Origin: Bacteroidaceae bacterium
GTDB lineage: Bacteria > Bacteroidota > Bacteroidia > Bacteroidales > CHK158-818
Reading direction: 5' to 3'
Length of the DNA: 5,166 nt
NCBI GenBank assembly: GCA_017467745.1
Contig: JAFUKV010000208.1
Coordinates: 1 to 5,166, forward strand
This document shows positions 1-5,166 of this stretch, one piece after another (within the stretch, counting starts at the first letter, position 1; every line of letters begins with the position of its first letter). Below the pieces are notes generated by a model. It saw only the letters and a list, made by a program, of their open reading frames with translations, had not been told where the DNA came from and did no database searches. The position numbers and the translations under genes were made by a program.

Positions 1-1486
1 ATTCAGCGAACGGCTGAAAAATTTTCCGGTAACTATTGAATACCTGAGTCGCGCCCGTAAATCATCGGACATAAAAACAATATTGAAACAATTGCCGGAA
101 GGAAAACCAGATATTATTATAGGGACGCACAGACTTATCGGAAAAGACGTTAAATTTAAAGATCTCGGCTTGCTTATTATAGACGAAGAGCAAAAATTTG
201 GCGTATCGGTAAAAGAGAAACTAAAACAACTGAAAGTAAATGTCGACACGCTAACCATGTCTGCAACCCCGATTCCCCGAACGTTACAATTCTCGCTCAT
301 GGGGGCGCGCGATTTATCGGTTATAACTACTCCCCCGCCCAATCGTTATCCCATACAAACCGAAGTACACGGGTTTAACGAAGACATTATCCGTGAAGCC
401 GTCAACTTCGAAATGAGCCGTAACGGTCAGGTATTTATCGTAAATAACCGTATTCAGCAGTTAGATGAACTCGCCGGCATGGTACAGCGTTTAATACCGG
501 ACGCCCGCATCCGTATCGGACACGGACAAATGGAACCTGAAAAATTAGAACAAGTAATTCTTGATTTTGCCAACTACGATTATGACGTTTTAGTAGCGAC
601 AACTATCATAGAATCAGGCATAGATATACCGAATACCAATACTATCATTATCAATAATGCTCAAAATTTCGGATTGAGTGAACTGCATCAATTGAGAGGT
701 CGTGTAGGACGGAGCAATAAAAAGGCTTTTTGTTATCTATTAGTTCCTCCTTTGCGTACCCTTACTGCCGATGCGCGTCGTCGTTTACAAGCTATCGAAA
801 ATTTTTCCGATTTAGGAAGCGGTATACACATTGCCATGCAAGACCTCGACATACGAGGAGCAGGTAATCTCTTAGGTGCGGAACAAAGCGGATTCATTGC
901 CGATTTAGGATATGAGACATATCAGAAAATTTTAAAAGAGGCCGTAACGGAATTGAAAAATGACGAGTTTAGCGAACTATACCGCAATGAAAACGACGAA
1001 AAAGAAGAAATGCCCGGATATGTAGCCGAATGTATCGTAGAGTCGGATCTCGAACTGTTATTTCCCAGCGACTACATTCCGAACGACTCCGAACGTATCT
1101 CCCTTTACCAACAATTAGATGAAATGGAAAGAGAAACAGATATTAAAAAATTCGTTGAACAATTGGAAGACCGCTTCGGACGAATCCCCCACCAGGTACG
1201 CGAACTGGTACGCATTGTTACTTTACGACGTTTAGGGAAACAATTAGGATTGGAAAAAATAGCGTTAAAACAAAATAAGATGTACCTATATTTTATCAGC
1301 GATGAAAAAAGTAACTATTTTCAGTCATCGCAATTCGGAAAGATACTCTTTTATCTGCAACATCACGCCCGCACATGCAAATTAAGAGATATAAAAGGTA
1401 AACGCTCCATGTCGATAGATCGAGTGGAAACTGTCGAAACCGCAATTTCTACTCTACAAGAGATTCTTACCAACAATGCAATTTAA
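1..1486 (+). CDS. mfd: Transcription-repair coupling factor Mfd, C-terminal 494 residues (5' partial)
   Basis: Mfd is a cytoplasmic ATP-driven DNA translocase. It pushes RNA polymerase off DNA at lesions and recruits UvrA for nucleotide excision repair. The frame is open from the window edge (first full codon at base 2) to TAA at 1484-1486, so the true start lies upstream; the TTG at 83 is internal. Counting window residues, superfamily 2 motifs run in order: GTH at 41-43, motif II DEEQ at 61-64, motif III TMSATPIPRTL at 85-95, motif V TTIIESGIDIP from 200, and motif VI QLRGRVGRS at 230-238. The RecG/Mfd translocation motif follows (AMQDLDIRGAGNLLG from 278, then EQSG). The C-terminal D7 (TRCF) domain spans about 347-440, with signatures DYIPNDSERISLYQ and DRFGRIP. 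Family members are about 1100-1150 residues long, so the UvrB-like region, the RNA polymerase-interaction domain and Walker A (motif I) lie outside the window. No frameshift or damaged motif is visible. RecG shares the motor, but the D7 domain identifies Mfd. Confidence 0.97.
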   Translation, partial: FSERLKNFPVTIEYLSRARKSSDIKTILKQLPEGKPDIIIGTHRLIGKDVKFKDLGLLIIDEEQKFGVSVKEKLKQLKVNVDTLTMSATPIPRTLQFSLMGARDLSVITTPPPNRYPIQTEVHGFNEDIIREAVNFEMSRNGQVFIVNNRIQQLDELAGMVQRLIPDARIRIGHGQMEPEKLEQVILDFANYDYDVLVATTIIESGIDIPNTNTIIINNAQNFGLSELHQLRGRVGRSNKKAFCYLLVPPLRTLTADARRRLQAIENFSDLGSGIHIAMQDLDIRGAGNLLGAEQSGFIADLGYETYQKILKEAVTELKNDEFSELYRNENDEKEEMPGYVAECIVESDLELLFPSDYIPNDSERISLYQQLDEMERETDIKKFVEQLEDRFGRIPHQVRELVRIVTLRRLGKQLGLEKIALKQNKMYLYFISDEKSNYFQSSQFGKILFYLQHHARTCKLRDIKGKRSMSIDRVETVETAISTLQEILTNNAI

Positions 1487-1494
1487 AATTTGCA
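1477..1494. repeat. 18-bp near-palindrome over the mfd stop codon
   Basis: The arms TGCAA (1477-1481) and TTGCA (1490-1494) are exact inverted copies. The AT-only centre pairs further except for one T:T mismatch (1482/1489). It could form a small hairpin at the end of the mfd message, but it is weak and has no run of T directly after it. I therefore do not call it an intrinsic terminator. No better terminator is visible in the gap, and chance is a realistic explanation in such AT-rich sequence. Confidence 0.3.
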
Positions 1495-1564
1495 TAAGAC
1501 ATATATAATGTCAGATTATTATGAAAAATTCTGAAATTCTGCATCAAGATATCGCATAACAGTT

Positions 1565-1597
1565 ATATGAATACAAACGCAAGCACGCAATTCATAT
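1565..1597. repeat. 8-bp perfect inverted repeat upstream of the metH promoter
   Basis: ATATGAAT (1565-1572) and ATTCATAT (1590-1597) are exact reverse complements, separated by 17 bp. The spacer carries a short direct repeat, ACGCAA at 1577-1582 and 1585-1590; the second copy shares its last base with the right arm. The right arm ends 13 bp before the putative -7 box at 1611, so the element covers the region where the -33 contact would fall. That placement would suit a regulator site (inference). A T-rich stretch (1601-1610) follows, so a weak mfd terminator is an alternative, but each arm contains only one G:C pair. Confidence 0.4.
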
Positions 1598-1610
1598 CTG
1601 CTATTTTTAT

Positions 1611-1618
1611 TACTTTTG
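1611..1618 (+). promoter_or_regulatory. Putative Bacteroides-type -7 box for metH
   Basis: TACTTTTG matches the Bacteroides -7 consensus TAnnTTTG exactly. It lies 27 bp before the metH ATG, in the setting TTACTTTTGCA that is typical of promoters in this phylum. Transcription would be expected to begin a few bases downstream, near 1623-1627, giving a leader of only about 20 nt. A clear -33 TTTG box at the expected spacing of about 19-21 bp is not visible, which is common because the -33 element is poorly conserved. The box suggests that metH is transcribed separately from mfd. Confidence 0.6.
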
Positions 1619-1645
1619 CAGCACTCTATATTTAAAAAACTTACA

Positions 1646-4600
1646 ATGATAAAAGAGCTTTTAAAACATCGCATACTTATTTTAGACGGTGCGATGGGAA
1701 CAATGATTCAACGTTACAACCTAACCGAAAAAGATTATAGCGGAACTCTGTTTGCCGATTCTCAGGTTCAATTGAAAGGAAATAACGACTTGTTGTGCCT
1801 TACCAAACCGGAAATCATAGAACAAATACATGAGGCCTACTTAAAAGCCGGAGCCGACATTATAGAAACAAACACCTTCAACGCCACATCCGTATCGATG
1901 AGCGACTATAATATGCAGTCGTATGTAAGCCAAATCAATAAAGAGGCGACTGCGCTGGCAAAAAAAATCGCAAAGAAATATACAGACATAACTCCGGAAA
2001 AGCCCCGTTTCGTAGCCGGATCAATCGGTCCGACAAACAAAACCTGTTCCATGTCGCCCGATGTAAATGATCCGGCATTTCGCACGCTCACTTTCGACGA
2101 ACTCACCCTTTCATATCAAGAACAAATTACCGCTTTGTTAGAAGGCGGCGTAGACCTGTTGTTAATTGAGACTATTTTCGACACATTAAACGCCAAAGCC
2201 GCTTTATACGCGGCGCAAGAATGTATGCGAATAACCGGACGCACCGTTCCGATAATGCTCTCTGTAACATTGTCAGATAGCGGCGGGCGTACATTATCCG
2301 GACAAACATTAGATGCTTTCGTAACATCAATACGACATATGGATATTCTTTCGGTCGGTCTGAACTGCTCGTTCGGCGCACGAGATATGAAACCGTTCTT
2401 AAAGCAATTGTCCGACACTGTACCCTATTATATCAGCGCATATCCGAATGCCGGATTACCCAACCGTTTCGGCGAATACGACGAAACGCCCGAAACAATG
2501 GCTGAACAGATAAAAGAATACATCGACGAACATTTAGTAAACATCATAGGCGGATGTTGCGGAACCACACCTGACCACATAACTAAATATGAATCTCTCA
2601 TAAAAAACGCCACTGTACGTAAGCCGGTACAACGTACACAATCGTTGCAACTTTCCGGACTGGAAATGCTTGAAATTACTCCCGAAAAAAACTTTGTAAA
2701 CGTAGGAGAACGTTGCAATGTAGCCGGATCTCGCAAATTTTTACGGTTAATCAAAGAGAAAAAATACGATGAAGCTCTGCTTATAGCCCGCCAACAAGTT
2801 GAGGATGGCGCACAGATTCTCGATATAAACATGGACGACGCCATGCTCGAAACACGGCAAGAAATGACGCATTTCTTAAATCTGATCGCTTCCGAACCCG
2901 ATATCGCCCGCCTGCCGGTTATGGTAGATTCTTCAAAATGGGATGTTATCGTATCCGGATTGAAATGTATTCAGGGAAAGTCTATCGTAAATTCAATATC
3001 TCTAAAAGAAGGAGAAAACGTATTCTTAGAACATGCTCGTATCATCAAACAATTAGGAGCCGCTATCGTGGTAATGGCTTTCGATGAAAAAGGGCAAGCA
3101 GATACTTTTGAAAGGAAAATCGAAGTTTGCGAACGGGCATACCGTCTTTTGGTTCAACAAGCCGGAATAGATCCGAATGATATTATATTCGACCCGAATG
3201 TGCTGGCTATCGCTACCGGCATAGACGAACATCTTAACTACGGCATAGACTTCATCCGAGCTACCCGCTGGATAAAAGAAAATCTTCCGAATGCAAAAGT
3301 AAGCGGAGGAGTAAGCAACTTGTCGTTTTCTTTCAGAGGGAACAATTATATACGTGAAGCTATACATGCCGTATTTTTATATCATGCCATAGCCGCCGGA
3401 ATGGATATGGGTATTGTTAATCCCGCCACATCGGTTACATATTCCGATATCCCCAAAGACACGTTAACAATTATCGAAGACGTGATTTTCAACCGCCATC
3501 CGGACGCTACCGAACGTTTGATAGAGTTGGCTGAAAAAATGAAAAATGAAAAAAACGCTTCTCCCGTTGAAAAAACAGACGAATGGTCTACCCTACCTTT
3601 GGACGAACGTTTGCAACAAGCTTTGATAAAAGGACGTTCTGATACATTAGAGGCAGACCTCCATATGGCTATGCAAAAATACGGAAAAGCCGTAAAAATC
3701 ATAGACGGTCCGCTAATGAGCGGAATGAATCGTGTAGGCGAACTTTTCGGAGCAGGAAAAATGTTTCTGCCCCAAGTAGTAAAAACAGCTCGTACCATGA
3801 AACAGGCAGTAGCGATATTGCAGCCGTTTATCGAAGCGGAAAAAGATAACTCGGAAAACGCAACTACTGCCGGACGTTTTTTATTAGCAACCGTAAAAGG
3901 CGATGTACACGACATCGGCAAAAATATCGTTGCAGTAGTCTTAGCCTGTAACAATTTTGAAGTAATAGATATGGGTGTAATGGTTCCTACTAACGAAATA
4001 ATAAAAAAAGCTATTGAAGAAAAAGTCGATTTCGTAGGGTTAAGCGGACTGATAACTCCCTCACTGGAAGAGATGTGCTCTATTGCCGACGAAATGCAAA
4101 AAGCTCATTTAACCATACCTCTCATGATTGGAGGCGCAACCACCAGCGACCTGCACACCGCCGTCAAAATAGCGCCACGTTACGATGGTCCGGTTATTCA
4201 TGTAAAAGACGCTGCGCAAAACCCTATTATCGCATCTGCTTTAATGAACGAAAACAGCCGCGAAACATATCTTTCAAAGTTAAAATCCGAACAAGAAGCT
4301 TTACGACAATCTATCGGTGAAAACATTCACATCATACCTTTACAAGAGGCAGAAAAACGAAAAATATCAATCGACTGGACAAACTATTCCCCCATCGTTC
4401 CCAAAGAAAAAGGTTTACATATTTATAATGAAATAACAATAAAAGAGGCTCGTAAATTTATAAATTGGAAGTATTTCTTTAATACTTGGAGATTAAGCGG
4501 AAAATTCGCATCTATCGCTTCTCTACACGGATGTGACCATTGTAAAGCATCGTGGCTCACTTCGTTCGACGAAAGCAAACGAGCAAAGGCAGCAGAAGCC

Positions 4601-5166
4601 ATGCAGCTATTTAAAGACGCTTCTCGATGCTTAGACATGTTAGAATGCGATAATCAAGTACAAATATCTGCCGTTTATCGTTTATCGGAAGCAAATAGCA
4701 ACGGACATAATATTGTTTTTTCTGAGGAAAATATAACTATTCCATGCTTACGGCAACAATCGGAAAAAGAAGAACGAAAAGAAAATTTCCTCTCTTTGGC
4801 TGACTTTATTGCTCCAATATCATCGGGCATTAAAGATTACGTCGGAGCATTTGCCGTAACAACAGGCCAAAGAATTGAAGAAATAATTGAAGAACAGAAT
4901 CGTAAAGGCGATAATTATCAAGCAATTTTAATCCAATCCATATCAGACCGATTAGCCGAAGCTGCCACAGAATTAGTGCATTACCGCATCCGTAAAGAAT
5001 TATGGGGATATGCTCTTGATGAGATATTAGATATAGAAAACATATTACAGCAAAAATATCAAGGCATACGCCCCGCCATAGGCTATCCGTCCCTACCTGA
5101 TCAATCTTTAATTCAAGAACTGAACCAATTGTTACATTTTGAACAAATAGGCATACATCCCACAGA
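1646..5166 (+). CDS. metH: Cobalamin-dependent methionine synthase MetH (3' partial, 1173 residues present)
   Basis: MetH transfers a methyl group from 5-methyltetrahydrofolate via cobalamin to homocysteine, giving methionine and tetrahydrofolate in the cytoplasm. The frame is open from ATG 1646 to the window end. The next in-frame stop upstream is TGA 1568-1570, and the N-terminus (RILILDGAMGTMIQ) aligns with E. coli MetH, so this ATG is well supported. There is no Shine-Dalgarno sequence, only an A-rich leader. Modules in order: homocysteine barrel, about 1-330, with zinc ligands C241, C304 and C305; pterin barrel, about 345-640 (FVNVGERCNVAGS 350-362, D393, DSS 428-430, FDPN 515-518); helical cap, about 645-735, with F701 and L708 over the cofactor; cobalamin domain, about 743-870 (D753-x-H755-xx-G758, S800, S806, GGATTS 829-834); AdoMet reactivation domain from about 905 (RPAIGY 1142-1147). 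All catalytic and cobalamin ligands are intact. Oddities in the last domain are N940, Q1136 and a CxxC insertion at 963-966. By comparison with E. coli (1227 residues), about 50-60 residues lie beyond the window. Confidence 0.98.
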   Translation, partial: MIKELLKHRILILDGAMGTMIQRYNLTEKDYSGTLFADSQVQLKGNNDLLCLTKPEIIEQIHEAYLKAGADIIETNTFNATSVSMSDYNMQSYVSQINKEATALAKKIAKKYTDITPEKPRFVAGSIGPTNKTCSMSPDVNDPAFRTLTFDELTLSYQEQITALLEGGVDLLLIETIFDTLNAKAALYAAQECMRITGRTVPIMLSVTLSDSGGRTLSGQTLDAFVTSIRHMDILSVGLNCSFGARDMKPFLKQLSDTVPYYISAYPNAGLPNRFGEYDETPETMAEQIKEYIDEHLVNIIGGCCGTTPDHITKYESLIKNATVRKPVQRTQSLQLSGLEMLEITPEKNFVNVGERCNVAGSRKFLRLIKEKKYDEALLIARQQVEDGAQILDINMDDAMLETRQEMTHFLNLIASEPDIARLPVMVDSSKWDVIVSGLKCIQGKSIVNSISLKEGENVFLEHARIIKQLGAAIVVMAFDEKGQADTFERKIEVCERAYRLLVQQAGIDPNDIIFDPNVLAIATGIDEHLNYGIDFIRATRWIKENLPNAKVSGGVSNLSFSFRGNNYIREAIHAVFLYHAIAAGMDMGIVNPATSVTYSDIPKDTLTIIEDVIFNRHPDATERLIELAEKMKNEKNASPVEKTDEWSTLPLDERLQQALIKGRSDTLEADLHMAMQKYGKAVKIIDGPLMSGMNRVGELFGAGKMFLPQVVKTARTMKQAVAILQPFIEAEKDNSENATTAGRFLLATVKGDVHDIGKNIVAVVLACNNFEVIDMGVMVPTNEIIKKAIEEKVDFVGLSGLITPSLEEMCSIADEMQKAHLTIPLMIGGATTSDLHTAVKIAPRYDGPVIHVKDAAQNPIIASALMNENSRETYLSKLKSEQEALRQSIGENIHIIPLQEAEKRKISIDWTNYSPIVPKEKGLHIYNEITIKEARKFINWKYFFNTWRLSGKFASIASLHGCDHCKASWLTSFDESKRAKAAEAMQLFKDASRCLDMLECDNQVQISAVYRLSEANSNGHNIVFSEENITIPCLRQQSEKEERKENFLSLADFIAPISSGIKDYVGAFAVTTGQRIEEIIEEQNRKGDNYQAILIQSISDRLAEAATELVHYRIRKELWGYALDEILDIENILQQKYQGIRPAIGYPSLPDQSLIQELNQLLHFEQIGIHPT

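Noticed and set aside
1498..1512. Small inverted repeat, GACAT and ATGTC with a 5-bp AT loop
   Set aside because: The arms are only 5 bp in very AT-rich sequence, and there is no T tract directly after it. It is too weak to call a terminator or operator.
1487..1645. Possible cobalamin or SAM riboswitch before metH
   Set aside because: The gap is only 159 bp, no B12-box-like core or SAM riboswitch helices are visible, and the predicted leader after the -7 box is only about 20 nt.
1616..1645. Alternative in-frame TTG start for metH at 1616
   Set aside because: It lies within the putative -7 box, so it would not be transcribed from that promoter. The extra residues have no counterpart in the family, whereas ATG 1646 aligns well.
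2702..2731. Cys in place of Thr in the MetH pterin-domain signature (GERCNVAGS instead of GERTNVTGS of E. coli)
   Set aside because: I recall this as the usual form in Bacteroidales MetH proteins, and the surrounding catalytic motifs are intact.
4075..4320. An 81-codon + strand frame starting with GTG inside the MetH cobalamin domain region
   Set aside because: It is out of frame with metH and overlaps codons for conserved MetH motifs such as GGATTS. It has no recognisable product or upstream signal.
1906..4638. Several minus-strand open frames of 66-190 codons, the longest at 3382-3954 and 2428-2844
   Set aside because: All lie antisense within metH, whose + strand frame is continuous and matches a known family throughout. 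Their translations are low-complexity, rich in Ser, Phe and Ala, and resemble no family I recognise. They are most simply codon-usage shadows.

Overview
The window looks like ordinary chromosomal DNA from a member of the Bacteroidota, probably of the order Bacteroidales. The evidence is moderate-to-low GC content (roughly 40%, judged by eye), no Shine-Dalgarno sequence before the complete start codon, a perfect TAnnTTTG -7 promoter box of the Bacteroides sigma factor type, and protein sequences that read like Bacteroidales versions of their families. I cannot assign a genus.

Two large housekeeping genes on the + strand fill about 97% of the window, and both are cut by its edges. Positions 1-1486 hold the C-terminal 494 residues of the transcription-repair coupling factor Mfd: most of the translocase motor after the Walker A motif, plus the C-terminal D7 domain. 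A 159-bp AT-rich gap follows (1487-1645). It holds a weak near-palindrome over the mfd stop codon, an 8-bp inverted repeat at 1565-1597, and a promoter -7 box at 1611-1618. From 1646 to the end, one reading frame stays open for 1173 codons and encodes cobalamin-dependent methionine synthase MetH. All five functional modules are recognisable: homocysteine, methyltetrahydrofolate, cap, cobalamin and AdoMet reactivation. Only about 50-60 C-terminal residues are likely missing.

The two genes have no evident functional link. Mfd removes stalled RNA polymerase and recruits nucleotide excision repair, while MetH makes methionine and regenerates tetrahydrofolate. The promoter inside the gap suggests metH is transcribed from its own start site. 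I found no RNA genes, mobile elements, CRISPR arrays or riboswitch, and no new system. The points most worth a second look are in the MetH reactivation domain: substitutions at AdoMet-contact positions and an insertion carrying a CxxC pair. The inverted repeat just upstream of the metH promoter is the third.
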